Shown: positions 16,413 through 25,321 of the stretch, piece after piece | How positions within the stretch are numbered: the stretch's first letter is position 1 | Layout: the number at the start of each line of letters is the position of its first letter | The notes under the pieces: generated by a model | The model's input: only the letters and a program-made list of their open reading frames with translations | Database searches by the model: none | Told to the model about the DNA's origin: nothing | Position numbers and translations under genes: made by a program | Assembly (NCBI GenBank): GCA_946885335.1 | Contig: CAMPGG010000005.1 | Location: 1 to 29,345, forward strand | Source: an uncultured Chitinophagaceae bacterium | GTDB lineage: Bacteria; Bacteroidota; Bacteroidia; Chitinophagales; Chitinophagaceae | DNA: 29,345 nucleotides | Direction: 5' to 3'

Positions 16413-17111
16413 TTAATGTCGTTGTTTGAATTCTTTTAGTTTTTCATTGATATACAGGATCATACCTGCCCGGTCGGTCTTCCGGCAAAATTGATAAGTT
16501 GGGCGATAGCTATACATAAATAATTTTAAAGACCTGTCATCAAGCCCTGTCAATTGTTTCACCCATTGCTGAGGGAAACTGTAATCAATAAAATATTCCT
16601 GTTCCTGTTTTAATAATTTTTTCCTGAGCATTCTTTTTTGCCTGGTGGCACGGGAAAAATAACTGACAGGGCTAAGCGAAATTCCAAAACCGTTAGAAGG
16701 CGTGTTGCCACCAGTTATGCCGGGCATTTTAAAAATATCCTGGTATTCATTTCTTCGTTGAAGAGAATCAAAATGATAGTTACTGTTTACTATTACATAG
16801 GGTAAAATGTATTCCTGTTTTTCCAGGGATACATCCAAAACAGCATTAAGCATATAATACTGCACAAGTTGTGTATCTGGAAGAAAACCAATGGCGGAAA
16901 ATATTAGCGTATCTCCTTCTCTAACATTCATACTATAATATCCATCGCTGTCTGCCTGGATAAACTGCTGTAAATTTTTATTTAAAACACTGGCGCCGCC
17001 GACAACTTCATTGTGATGCGCTGCATAAATTTTGCCAGTAACTTTTTGTGCCTGGAGTATGTTAATTGAAAATCCTGAAACAAACATGCTAAGGATGACA
17101 AGATGCTTCAT
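16413..17111 (-). CDS. Secreted carboxypeptidase-regulatory-like domain protein
   Basis: The 232-residue protein has a signal peptide (about 1-21, ending LQA before QKVTG). A carboxypeptidase-D regulatory-like domain covers about 23-98: VTGKIYAAHHNEVVGGASV (24-42), then DSDGYYSMNVREGDTLIFSAIGF (55-77) in the usual 'D..G.f.l.v..gD.L.fs.iGy' pattern. The C-terminal ~130 residues hold a basic segment (FSRATRQKRMLRKKL, 152-166) and a Tyr-rich end, a layout I associate with uncharacterised Bacteroidota periplasmic proteins. It is predicted to be exported; no catalytic residues are recognised. It lies 76 bp after dsbD on the same strand and may be co-transcribed, ending at the strong terminator at 16362-16396. 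Confidence 0.78.
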   Translation of the reverse strand: MKHLVILSMFVSGFSINILQAQKVTGKIYAAHHNEVVGGASVLNKNLQQFIQADSDGYYSMNVREGDTLIFSAIGFLPDTQLVQYYMLNAVLDVSLEKQEYILPYVIVNSNYHFDSLQRRNEYQDIFKMPGITGGNTPSNGFGISLSPVSYFSRATRQKRMLRKKLLKQEQEYFIDYSFPQQWVKQLTGLDDRSLKLFMYSYRPTYQFCRKTDRAGMILYINEKLKEFKQRH

Positions 17112-17187
17112 CTCTAAAACTAAGCGCCATTTACTGTTTCAATTTAATTTCTTGGCCGAAACTTTTGTTAAAGAAGCTATTTACAGT

Positions 17188-19173
17188 TTACTCCTGAACA
17201 GGTGCTGCTTCTGTTTCATTTTTTCGTTTGAATGCATCCAGGCCACATAACAACCATTCAGCGAATTCATCAGCATCTGGTGTATATGCTTTTGTTTTTG
17301 TAAGTGCTGATTCATCCGTATCAAGAATTGCATACTGCGGTTGCGCCACTGCATCAAAATTCTCGGATTGAAAAGTGGCCCATTTATCGCCAATGGTAAT
17401 AATAGATTTTTCAATACCCTGTTTAGTCTGGTAATTTGGAATTTGCTCTGTTAAAGGCAGGGAACGTCTTTCATCAACATATAAAGAAACCACAACGAAT
17501 TTTGTGCGCATCAGGCTGTCAACGACCGGATCGGTCCATACTTTCTCTTCCATCCGGCGGCAGTTTACACAGGCCCAACCTGTAAAATCAATCAACAAAG
17601 GTTTATTTTCTTTACGGGCAAGTGCCAAACCTTCATTATAATCCTTTAAAGGTTCAAATCCCTTTTTGCAATTCACAGGGTTATCATAAATACTGTAACA
17701 TAACGGTGGGGGAAAGCCGCTAATCAGTTTCAAATTCGCCCACTTGGTATTGGTAACTCCGGGAATAAGATAAATAGTGAGTATGGAGAATATGGCTATA
17801 AATGCCCACCGGGTTTTGGAAATCTTTTGTGTCTTAGCATCATGCGGAAAGCGAATGATTCCTAATAAATATAAAACGATGGCAATTCCGATGGCTACCC
17901 AGATAGCAATAAACACTTCACGCGGAATAATGCCCCATTGTTTTACCAGGTCCGCATTGGATAAAAATTTAACGGCCATGGCCAATTCTAAAAAGCCTAA
18001 AACCACTTTGACGTTTGTTAACCAACCACCTGATTTTGGCATTGACTGCAACCAACCAGGGAATAGTGCAAATAGAGCAAATGGCAAAGCAAGTCCCAAC
18101 CCAAATCCACCCATACCAAATGATAATTGCATAGCGCCACCATCGGAACTTAAAGCACCTGCCAGCAATGAACCCAATATAGGACCCGTACACGAAAAAG
18201 ATACTATTGCAAGCGTAAGCGCCATAAAGAAAATGCCACCCCAATCACTGATACCTGCTTTTGAATCCATTTTACTTGCAAAAGAACTGGGTAAACCAAT
18301 TTCAAAATATCCAAAAAATGAAATAGCAAAAACCACGAAAATGCCAAAGAATAAAATGTTCAACCAAACATTGGTAGAAATATTATTCAACACTTCGGGG
18401 TTTGTTTGATCAAGCAAATGAAAAGGAATACTTAATAATATATAAATCAGGAAAATAAAAAACCCATAAGTGGTTGCATTGATGATCCCCTTTTTACGGC
18501 TTTTAGATCGCTTGGTAAAAAATGAAACTGTCAATGGAATTAATGGAAAAACACATGGCGTAACCAATGCAATTAAACCCCCAATAAATCCAAGAATAAA
18601 TATCCCCATCAGGCTTTTATCTGCCGTATCCTCATCCCCGCATTTATTATAGGTATTCTGCAGGTCAATTGCATCAATTTTAATTTTAGTTTCTGATGCA
18701 ACACCACCTTCCAAAGGAACAGAGAAATTAAATGGCGTTGCGGGATAAAATTCACCCGTTTTTCCATAAGTAAATTGAAGAATACCATGCAGGTTTGCGG
18801 GAACGGTTCCATTTATTTGCACCGTAGCTTTCCATTCCGCAGGTCCCTCATAGACCTGTACAGGCATTTCAAATATGCTGCTGTTAATTGTTTTTGGGGA
18901 TGAAATAACTTCGAAAGATCCTTGTTGAATGATGGATGAATCGGGAAAAACCAATTCAGTGGTTAATATATCACTGATACTTTGCGGTGCATATAATTCC
19001 CAACCTGGTGCACCTTTAGTACTAAAAGTTATTTCATATAAACCATCGCCGGTTTTTTGGGCAGATGCCTCCCAATTAAATACTGGTTGAACTTCCTGGG
19101 CAATTAAAAAATTGGATAAAAATATGATTGGGAAAAACAGGAGCAGTCTGGCAAATTTGTTCACGAGTTTCAA
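17188..19173 (-). CDS. dsbD: DsbD-type thiol:disulfide interchange protein (N-domain lacks cysteines)
   Basis: DsbD carries electrons from cytoplasmic thioredoxin across the inner membrane to extracytoplasmic thiol proteins. The 661 residues are a signal peptide (about 1-25), an N-terminal DsbD-alpha-like sandwich (about 30-160), eight or so membrane helices (about 187-475) and a thioredoxin domain (about 510-645). The membrane cysteines are C207 in TPCVFPL and C328 in SFSCTGP. The thioredoxin active site is CVNC (535-538) in TGWACVNCRRME. The alpha domain has the fold motif GAPGWELYAP (54-63), but where the active loop should be it reads TYGKTGEFYP (135-144), without cysteine. The start is TTG at 19173 or GTG at 19164; no ATG is near. 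The separate alpha-like gene lies 59 bp upstream. Confidence 0.93.
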   Translation of the reverse strand: MKLVNKFARLLLFFPIIFLSNFLIAQEVQPVFNWEASAQKTGDGLYEITFSTKGAPGWELYAPQSISDILTTELVFPDSSIIQQGSFEVISSPKTINSSIFEMPVQVYEGPAEWKATVQINGTVPANLHGILQFTYGKTGEFYPATPFNFSVPLEGGVASETKIKIDAIDLQNTYNKCGDEDTADKSLMGIFILGFIGGLIALVTPCVFPLIPLTVSFFTKRSKSRKKGIINATTYGFFIFLIYILLSIPFHLLDQTNPEVLNNISTNVWLNILFFGIFVVFAISFFGYFEIGLPSSFASKMDSKAGISDWGGIFFMALTLAIVSFSCTGPILGSLLAGALSSDGGAMQLSFGMGGFGLGLALPFALFALFPGWLQSMPKSGGWLTNVKVVLGFLELAMAVKFLSNADLVKQWGIIPREVFIAIWVAIGIAIVLYLLGIIRFPHDAKTQKISKTRWAFIAIFSILTIYLIPGVTNTKWANLKLISGFPPPLCYSIYDNPVNCKKGFEPLKDYNEGLALARKENKPLLIDFTGWACVNCRRMEEKVWTDPVVDSLMRTKFVVVSLYVDERRSLPLTEQIPNYQTKQGIEKSIITIGDKWATFQSENFDAVAQPQYAILDTDESALTKTKAYTPDADEFAEWLLCGLDAFKRKNETEAAPVQE

Positions 19174-19174
19174 T

Positions 19175-19209
19175 TTAAAAATAAACGAGTTCGTTAATGA
19201 ACTCGTTTA
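19175..19209 (-). terminator. Terminator-like hairpin between the DsbD-alpha-like gene and dsbD
   Basis: TAAACGAGTTC (19182-19192) and GAACTCGTTTA (19199-19209) form a perfect 11-bp stem with a 6-nt loop. Read on the minus strand, it is followed by ATTTTTAAA and then the TTG candidate start of dsbD. The stem and U-tract fit an intrinsic terminator lying just 30 nt after the upstream gene's stop. Because dsbD needs transcription from somewhere, partial read-through or regulation is possible. Confidence 0.6.
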
Positions 19210-19232
19210 GTATAAAGAGACGGTTAATGCAT

Positions 19233-19691
19233 TTATTGAACGGCTAAGTTGAAATTCACTTTTTTGGGAGGCAGGCATTTTTCATCATCACATGTCTGGT
19301 ATTCTATTGTTCCGGTAAGATTTGTTTTAGCATTTGCTTTTAACTTAACCACCTGGACAAACTCCACTTTTTTAGCATACTGGTTGGCAGCAACGCCTAA
19401 TTTTTCGTCTTTAAATTTTTCCATTTTACCCACTTCCTTGATGGAACCATTCAAAGATATGAGCGGGTTTTTATTGAATTGAATGTCTGTAGGAATTGCA
19501 ATGGCATCTTCCGGTTGCACCTGCGAGTAGAGGTGCCAGCCTGGTTGCATGGTTGCAGTCATTCTTACTTCATATGTTTTATCGCCTATTTTTTTTGAAT
19601 TGAAAGCCCAGCTCACCGGGTTTAACTGAGCAAAAGCAGTGGCGCCGGCTATTATTAAAACAACAAAAGAAAACAGTAATTTTTTTATCAT
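19233..19691 (-). CDS. Standalone DsbD-alpha-like (DsbD_N) periplasmic protein
   Basis: This 152-residue protein is a signal peptide (about 1-21, ending AFA) plus a single DsbD N-terminal-type immunoglobulin-like domain. It shares the family pattern W-x-F...PGWHLYS (50-56) with the first domain of the neighbouring DsbD. It ends in YQTCDDEKCLPP (131-142), which corresponds to the redox loop of E. coli DsbD-alpha (a Cys pair before a Pro-Pro). C134 and C139 are the only cysteines in the protein. It therefore looks like the working terminal electron donor to exported thiol substrates, fed by the membrane DsbD downstream. It starts with ATG and is separated from dsbD by a terminator-like hairpin. 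Confidence 0.88.
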   Translation of the reverse strand: MIKKLLFSFVVLIIAGATAFAQLNPVSWAFNSKKIGDKTYEVRMTATMQPGWHLYSQVQPEDAIAIPTDIQFNKNPLISLNGSIKEVGKMEKFKDEKLGVAANQYAKKVEFVQVVKLKANAKTNLTGTIEYQTCDDEKCLPPKKVNFNLAVQ

Positions 19692-19792
19692 TGATATACG
19701 ATTTAATATCAGCTAATGAATGGCAAAGATCGCTTATAAAATTCTTAGAAAATGCTAATTTTTAATGCCTGGTGCTAAAGAACTTATAATAT

Positions 19793-20467
19793 TTAAGCAA
19801 CCAGGTGTTCTGCAAAAAATAACTGGTTCATAATCTTTCTTCCATCTTCGTTTCCTAATATGCTGCTACATGCCCTTTCCGGATGTGGCATTAAACCAAA
19901 AACATTGCGTTCAGCATTACAGATGCCCGCAATATTCCTGACAGATCCGTTTGGGTTTGCTTCTTCAGTCACTTTACCATGCTGATCACAATACCAATAC
20001 AAAACCTGGTTATTTGTTTCCAATTCATTTAAAATTTCTTCAGTTGCAAAATACCGCCCTTCTCCATGTGCAACCGGGATCTTATAAATTTCATTCTGTG
20101 CATCTTTCAAATAAACATTCTTACATGCAAATTGCTGATGACTGTTTCGTAATAATGCTCCCGGTAACAGGCCTGATTCGCAAAGGATCTGGAAACCATT
20201 ACATATTCCCAATACTTTACCACCACGCTGTGCAAATTCAATAACGCTTTGCATCATCGGGCTAAACCTGGCAATGGCGCCACAACGCAGGTAATCTCCA
20301 TAAGAAAATCCTCCCGGAAGTACAATACAATCATCTGTTGTAAACATACTCAGGTCTTTATCTTTATGCCATAACATAACAACTTCCTGCCCAAGATCAT
20401 GGACAAGCGCATCCTGCATATCTCTGTCACAATTAGATCCGGGAAAAACTACAACACCAAATTTCAT
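19793..20467 (-). CDS. purQ: Phosphoribosylformylglycinamidine synthase, glutaminase subunit
   Basis: PurQ hydrolyses glutamine and passes ammonia to PurL, forming FGAM in step 4 of purine synthesis; PurS bridges the two. The 224 residues are a class I glutamine amidotransferase. The N-terminus is [14 protein letters not shown] (3-16), the oxyanion loop region [11 protein letters not shown] (51-61), the nucleophile C89 in GICNGFQ (87-93), and the catalytic His/Glu H195 and E197 in MPHPERA (193-199). The length fits the stand-alone PurQ, so this genome probably has the split PurS/PurQ/PurL system, not the fused large PurL; purS and purL are not in the window. It lies 53 bp after a membrane protein gene, with a TAAATTTG box in that gap. 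Confidence 0.97.
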   Translation of the reverse strand: MKFGVVVFPGSNCDRDMQDALVHDLGQEVVMLWHKDKDLSMFTTDDCIVLPGGFSYGDYLRCGAIARFSPMMQSVIEFAQRGGKVLGICNGFQILCESGLLPGALLRNSHQQFACKNVYLKDAQNEIYKIPVAHGEGRYFATEEILNELETNNQVLYWYCDQHGKVTEEANPNGSVRNIAGICNAERNVFGLMPHPERACSSILGNEDGRKIMNQLFFAEHLVA

Positions 20468-20502
20468 TTGTATTATTTTATTGTTTCAATTTTGCCGAAA
20501 TG

Positions 20503-20510
20503 CAAATTTA
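20503..20510 (-). promoter_or_regulatory. -7 box candidate for purQ
   Basis: TAAATTTG on the minus strand matches TAnnTTTG and would start transcription about 30 nt before the purQ ATG. The nearest TTG upstream (20527-20525) leaves only 14 nt, shorter than usual, so the -33 box is unsure. Confidence 0.25.
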
Positions 20511-20520
20511 CAATCTTTTT

Positions 20521-21510
20521 TTACCAACCCGGGCCCAGGTATTGAAAGGATATGATAAAAGCTACCGTGATCCAAAACAATACTAAAGGAAATAGTTTAT
20601 TTACGGGGTAAAAATAAGTGCAACTGTGAAATGCCGCCAATGGTAAGGCTGCAATGACCCAATTTTCAAAAGTATTGGCATTGTTAATAAAAGGAACCAG
20701 TAATGCCACCAATAAATAAATCAGGATCACACTCCAGCCCTTCCTAACCTGGATCAACATGCGCCTGAGATTATCCTGCACAAAATATCCTCCAATTAAA
20801 AATGGAATGACCAGCAATAAAGCACTGCCGGCAATCCAGATTGACTGCATAAGAGAAGGTAACTTAATATTTACATAAGGCAGCAACCTTTGGGGATCCC
20901 AGCTATCAGCCACTACCAGGTAAATAATATAAAAATAAAATGGGGAGGTTATCCCTAATAAACAAATCAACCACTCATTAAAACGAAATGGCCGCATGAT
21001 CATCAACGAAAAAAATGCCAGTACCAGGAATGCTATGGATGGAAAAAATAAAAAAGATGCAATACCAATGGCCAAACCCATATTAAAAATGGTGCTTTTA
21101 CCTGCTGTTTGATTATAAATTTTAAAACTCAGGTTCAAAACAAACAATAAGGCGAAGTTGACCATTAAGGGTGCTGAAAAATAATTCCATTCAGGAAAAA
21201 GAGATGTAATTAAAATAAATGACATAGCCGGCAAAAATGTTGACCGGGTCATCATGCGTTGGGTATTCATTAATCCATTTAACCAAAAAGCCTGGATTAA
21301 TATAAATGTGAATGCCAGTAATGGATAAATAACGGGAACCGATTCGCCCAGCGGTTTAAGCCATCTTAAAATTGCATGAAACAGTATACCATCTTTTGGA
21401 TGAATAGCAGGGGTATACGGATTAAGGAACATGGGCAATTTGACCAGCAAGGCAAACATGGTAAGAATGATCACATTTGCCGGAGTCTTTTGCCTGAAAA
21501 TACCTATCAC
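20521..21510 (-). CDS. Multi-pass inner membrane protein, DUF6427-like
   Basis: This 329-residue protein has about nine or ten hydrophobic helices spread along its length (for example near 10-28, 57-78, 90-105, 115-131, 141-172, 178-202, 220-245, 258-277, 283-299 and 306-324). It has few charged residues outside short loops and no cleavable signal. The pattern and length fit the DUF6427 group of uncharacterised Bacteroidota membrane proteins, a match I hold with moderate certainty. No transporter or enzyme motif is evident. The gene lies 15 bp after the large secreted protein gene and 53 bp before purQ on the same strand, so it is probably co-transcribed with at least the upstream gene. Confidence 0.72.
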   Translation of the reverse strand: MIGIFRQKTPANVIILTMFALLVKLPMFLNPYTPAIHPKDGILFHAILRWLKPLGESVPVIYPLLAFTFILIQAFWLNGLMNTQRMMTRSTFLPAMSFILITSLFPEWNYFSAPLMVNFALLFVLNLSFKIYNQTAGKSTIFNMGLAIGIASFLFFPSIAFLVLAFFSLMIMRPFRFNEWLICLLGITSPFYFYIIYLVVADSWDPQRLLPYVNIKLPSLMQSIWIAGSALLLVIPFLIGGYFVQDNLRRMLIQVRKGWSVILIYLLVALLVPFINNANTFENWVIAALPLAAFHSCTYFYPVNKLFPLVLFWITVAFIISFQYLGPGW

Positions 21511-21525
21511 AGATTAAAAATAATA

Positions 21526-23061
21526 TTAATTATACTCAATTTTAGCAAAACTAATATAGTTGCGGTAAATACATGGTACAATCATTTGTTTTGCACTTAC
21601 CTGTCTTGCATATTTTGGCATAAACTCATATCCTTTATCTAAATTTTTTAATGTTGGATTGCGATTAATCTGGCCCCCGGGGCTAATGGTAAAATCGTTC
21701 AGCAACACGGTTCTTTTTTCCATATTATTAAACAGGAAATGAAGTTCATTACCGGTATTCATTAACTGGTACGAAACTTTATCGCCGGCTTCATCATCAA
21801 ATTGTTCTTTGCTGATCACATTGCTCCATTCCAGTTTTCCTTCCTTGTTAAAAGAAAGGATCATGATATTATCGGCATGATGCCTCATATTCTGGTTACC
21901 ATATCTTGACCGATATGCCCAGCTGTTAAAATATGGATAGGTATTATAGTAATAGTAATAATCGAGTGAACTCATAAATGGAGAACCGTATAAATAATTC
22001 CAACGGTTCCAGGTGCCTCCTCTTGAACTGGTATAATAGGATTCACTGCCAATAATAAATCCACCATCTCTTTTAGTTATGATGTTGCGGATAAAATAAT
22101 CATTGAAAGCCATTTTAATATTCGCATCGCCCCTGGCTTCGTTTCTTAATTCATTTGAAAATGTGATCGTGTTTTCCATCATGGGTACGTCCGCCTGCTG
22201 ATCCCAAACATTAAAATAATATCCTTCAATATTTCCGCGGCGTTGCTTGTAAAAGAAAGAAGTGATAAAATAACGTTTATTGAAGTTGTCAACTTTAATA
22301 TGGATCTGGTCAAGATACTGCTCACCAAAATTGAGTTCGTTTACGATCAATTCATCCGTGGTGGCTGGTTTAATCATAAAACTGGCTTGGGTAATATTGT
22401 CATTATTATTCCGGGTAAACTTGGTAAAAACAAGATCGCCTTCATTATCTATATGAAATTCATCCAGGTTATCCTTCCTGTCTTCCATAGGGATAACCAG
22501 TTCACTACTTTTTAAATGATTCAGCTCTTTATCAAAAAGGCGGGTAGATAATTCGTATGCTTTCCGGTTTTTACTGTTGATTTTAAAAACCATGATCTTT
22601 TCTTTATCCTCACTGCTTAAAGTGCTGTAAATTTTATTATCAGCAGAGAAATTGATCTGGGTTGTATCCAACTGCACTACTTCAGAAATTTTATTTCCCA
22701 TTTCATCAAGCTTTACAGCCATGCAATACACGATATTTTTCTTTTGAAACTGGTACACCATATAACTAAAATCGGTGTATGGAAAAAAATCTATATTGAT
22801 TAGCCGATCGGAAGGGAGGAATTCCTGGTCCACTTTCTTGATCATTTTCATATCATTATCATACACGGAAATCCAGTGATTACCCCTGACATTTTTATAT
22901 ATAAGGAAATTACCGCCTGTTTTACCGATGATCTCGAAATTCATGCGCCGGTTATCCTCCCGGTCAGGCTCACTGTAAACAATTTTCTGCGCATGCAGGT
23001 AACCGGTTGCTATCAATAAAAAAAATAAACCAAAAAGAGCTTTCCTATTCAACATTTTCAA
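21526..23061 (-). CDS. Large secreted protein of unknown function, Tyr-rich segment
   Basis: I do not recognise a named family. The 511 residues start with a signal peptide (about 1-24, ending LHA before QKIVY). The rest is rich in alternating hydrophobic/polar strands with repeated 'N..I.....D.....' turns (for example DDNGD-like turns in EFHIDNEGDLVFTKF, 201-215), which suggests a beta-propeller or other all-beta fold. Residues about 355-388 hold an unusual aromatic run with five consecutive tyrosines (368-372) within YLYGSP...YPYFNSWAYRSRYG. No lipobox or T9SS domain is seen. It is likely periplasmic. It heads the minus-strand group with the DUF6427-like gene 15 bp downstream. Confidence 0.75.
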   Translation of the reverse strand: MKMLNRKALFGLFFLLIATGYLHAQKIVYSEPDREDNRRMNFEIIGKTGGNFLIYKNVRGNHWISVYDNDMKMIKKVDQEFLPSDRLINIDFFPYTDFSYMVYQFQKKNIVYCMAVKLDEMGNKISEVVQLDTTQINFSADNKIYSTLSSEDKEKIMVFKINSKNRKAYELSTRLFDKELNHLKSSELVIPMEDRKDNLDEFHIDNEGDLVFTKFTRNNNDNITQASFMIKPATTDELIVNELNFGEQYLDQIHIKVDNFNKRYFITSFFYKQRRGNIEGYYFNVWDQQADVPMMENTITFSNELRNEARGDANIKMAFNDYFIRNIITKRDGGFIIGSESYYTSSRGGTWNRWNYLYGSPFMSSLDYYYYYNTYPYFNSWAYRSRYGNQNMRHHADNIMILSFNKEGKLEWSNVISKEQFDDEAGDKVSYQLMNTGNELHFLFNNMEKRTVLLNDFTISPGGQINRNPTLKNLDKGYEFMPKYARQVSAKQMIVPCIYRNYISFAKIEYN

Positions 23062-23233
23062 GAGTTTTTTGATAATTAAAGTTACAAGCTTGCCTGTTTA
23101 GATTCTTTTTTATTTCGTTAAGATTCTGCCGGCAAAGAATTCTACTGACGATGGATAAGTAAAAAGTGCTGCATGCAACCCATATTCCTTGCAACAACAA
23201 AAAAAACGATCAACCGTTAATTCCTTTATACCC

Positions 23234-23241
23234 TACTTTTG
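23234..23241 (+). promoter_or_regulatory. -7 box candidate for kup
   Basis: TACTTTTG matches TAnnTTTG exactly and lies 64 nt before the GTG start. I find no TTG at the expected distance upstream. The rest of the 244-bp gap (23062-23305) shows no gene and no riboswitch-like structure that I can recognise. Confidence 0.3.
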
Positions 23242-23305
23242 ACAATTAATTTTAAAGCCTTGTCTTGGCTTCATAGTAAGGTATATAATAAATAACCACC
23301 CGAAA

Positions 23306-25279
23306 GTGAAAATACCAACGAACAAAGTAACTGCTGCAGGACTGTTAATAGCATTAGGCATAATCTACGGCGATATTGGAACTTCCCCTCTTTATGTATT
23401 TAATGCAATCATTAATAATCACACTATCAATGATATGTTGATTATTGGTAGTTTGTCATGCATTATTTGGACTATCACGCTTCAAACAACTATTAAATAT
23501 GTCTGGCTTGTTTTAAAGGCAGATAACCGGGGAGAGGGTGGCACATTTGCCTTATACGCTCTTGTTCGAAGGCGAAAAAAATGGCTGGTTTTGCCTGCCA
23601 TGGTAGGCGGAGCTGCTTTGCTGGCTGATGGAATTATTACACCACCCATCTCCATCACATCTGCTGTTGAAGGATTACAAAAACTTCCGGCATTCAGTAA
23701 TATCGAAGAATACATTGTTTACATCGTTTTGGTTATCCTGGCCATGTTCTTCTTTCTTCAGCAATTTGGAACGGCATCAATAGGGCGTTTTTTTGGACCT
23801 ATCATGTTTATTTGGTTTTCAATGCTGGCCATTCTTGGATTATGGCATATTTCTGACCATTACAGTATTTTACAGGCATTCAACCCGGTACATGCTGTTG
23901 AATTCATTCGCGTTTACCCCAACTCGTTATGGATACTGGGTGCGGTTTTCTTATGTACCACAGGTGCTGAAGCTTTGTACAGTGACCTGGGGCATTGCGG
24001 CAGGGATAATATCCGTATTTCATGGATTTTTGTAAAAAGTTGTTTGCTTTTAAATTACCTGGGCCAGGGCGCTTCTTTATTAAAAAATCATACAGGTTTA
24101 TTTATCAGTGAACAGGTTAAAACCCAATTGGGCATTAATGCATTTTACGACCTGATGCCACAATGGTTTATTCTTATTGGAGTTGTTATTGCTACCACTG
24201 CTGCCATCATTGCCAGCCAGGCTATGATCTCAGGATCATTTACACTGATCAGTGAAGCCATGCGATTAAACCTTTGGCCTAAATTCAGGATCCGTTATCC
24301 ATCCGAAGAAAAAGGACAGCTTTTTATTCCCAGCATTAATTTTTTCATGTTCATAGGTTGCGCCGCTGTTGTATTGTATTTTAAAACATCATCCAGGATG
24401 GAGGCTGCATATGGGTTAGCCATTATTGTTACCATGCTGATGACAACCATATTATTTGCCAACTACATGGTCATCCACCGGGTGAAACCCATATTGATCT
24501 GGCTATTCCTGGGAATTTATTCCATTATCGAGATCATATTTTTATCAGCCCTATTACAAAAATTCTCTCACGGTGGTTATATGTCTTTTGTTATTGGAGG
24601 CATCATGTTCGCCATTATGTATATCTGGTATCGGAGTAGAAAAATCAAGAACCGTTATGTTGAATTTGTAAGATTAGATCATTATATACCCAAGATCCAG
24701 GAATTAAGTAATGACCGAACGGTACCAAAATATGCAACCCACCTGGTTTACCTGACAAGTGCCAACAATCCCAAAGAAATTGAACATAAGATCATTTATT
24801 CTATTCTGAATAAAAAACCAAAAAGAGCAGATATCTATTGGTTTGTGCATGTTGATACATTGGATGATCCATATACCTGCGAGTATAAGGTGGATCATAT
24901 CATTCCAAATGATATTATCCGCGTTGAATTCAGGTTAGGTTTCAGGGTGGAACCCAGGATTAACCTGATGTTCAGGCAGGTGGTTGCTGACCTGGTTGCT
25001 AATAAAGAAGTTAATATAACCAGCCGTTACGAAAGTCTTGAAAGAAATAATGTGGCAGGTGATTTCCAGTTCATAGTCATGGAAAAGTTCCTGAGCCAGG
25101 ATAATGAATTGCCATTCTTAGAAAGGATCGTAATGAAATTGCATTTTGGATTGAAAGAAGTCAGTCTTTCTGAAGAAAGAGGTTTTGGATTGGATCCTTC
25201 AAATGTTACGATTGAAAAATTCCCGCTGATCGTGGCACCGGTAACAGAATTACGACTAAAGAGAATTGATTCGGATTAA
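23306..25279 (+). CDS. kup: Low-affinity potassium uptake protein Kup
   Basis: Kup proteins take up K+ (probably with H+) across the inner membrane. The 657 residues are normal for the KUP/HAK family. The N-terminal signature YGDIGTSPLYVF (21-32) is followed by KADNRGEGGTFALYALVRR (71-89) and GGAALLADGIITPPISITSA (101-120), all diagnostic. About twelve membrane helices fill residues 10-450, and a hydrophilic cytoplasmic C-terminal domain covers about 455-657. The start is GTG (23306); no ATG lies close and the conserved N-terminus begins within 20 residues. The first alpha/beta hydrolase gene begins 42 bp after its stop without a strong terminator, so the two may be co-transcribed. Confidence 0.96.
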   Translation: MKIPTNKVTAAGLLIALGIIYGDIGTSPLYVFNAIINNHTINDMLIIGSLSCIIWTITLQTTIKYVWLVLKADNRGEGGTFALYALVRRRKKWLVLPAMVGGAALLADGIITPPISITSAVEGLQKLPAFSNIEEYIVYIVLVILAMFFFLQQFGTASIGRFFGPIMFIWFSMLAILGLWHISDHYSILQAFNPVHAVEFIRVYPNSLWILGAVFLCTTGAEALYSDLGHCGRDNIRISWIFVKSCLLLNYLGQGASLLKNHTGLFISEQVKTQLGINAFYDLMPQWFILIGVVIATTAAIIASQAMISGSFTLISEAMRLNLWPKFRIRYPSEEKGQLFIPSINFFMFIGCAAVVLYFKTSSRMEAAYGLAIIVTMLMTTILFANYMVIHRVKPILIWLFLGIYSIIEIIFLSALLQKFSHGGYMSFVIGGIMFAIMYIWYRSRKIKNRYVEFVRLDHYIPKIQELSNDRTVPKYATHLVYLTSANNPKEIEHKIIYSILNKKPKRADIYWFVHVDTLDDPYTCEYKVDHIIPNDIIRVEFRLGFRVEPRINLMFRQVVADLVANKEVNITSRYESLERNNVAGDFQFIVMEKFLSQDNELPFLERIVMKLHFGLKEVSLSEERGFGLDPSNVTIEKFPLIVAPVTELRLKRIDSD

Positions 25280-25321
25280 AGCAAGACTGTATTATCTTAA
25301 CAGTTCACAAAAAAGCCTCCC

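Noticed and set aside
17777..18409. A 210-residue plus-strand open frame opposite dsbD.
   Set aside because: It is antisense to the well-supported membrane core of DsbD; its proline/asparagine-rich product is what reverse translation of hydrophobic helices gives, and it has no start context.
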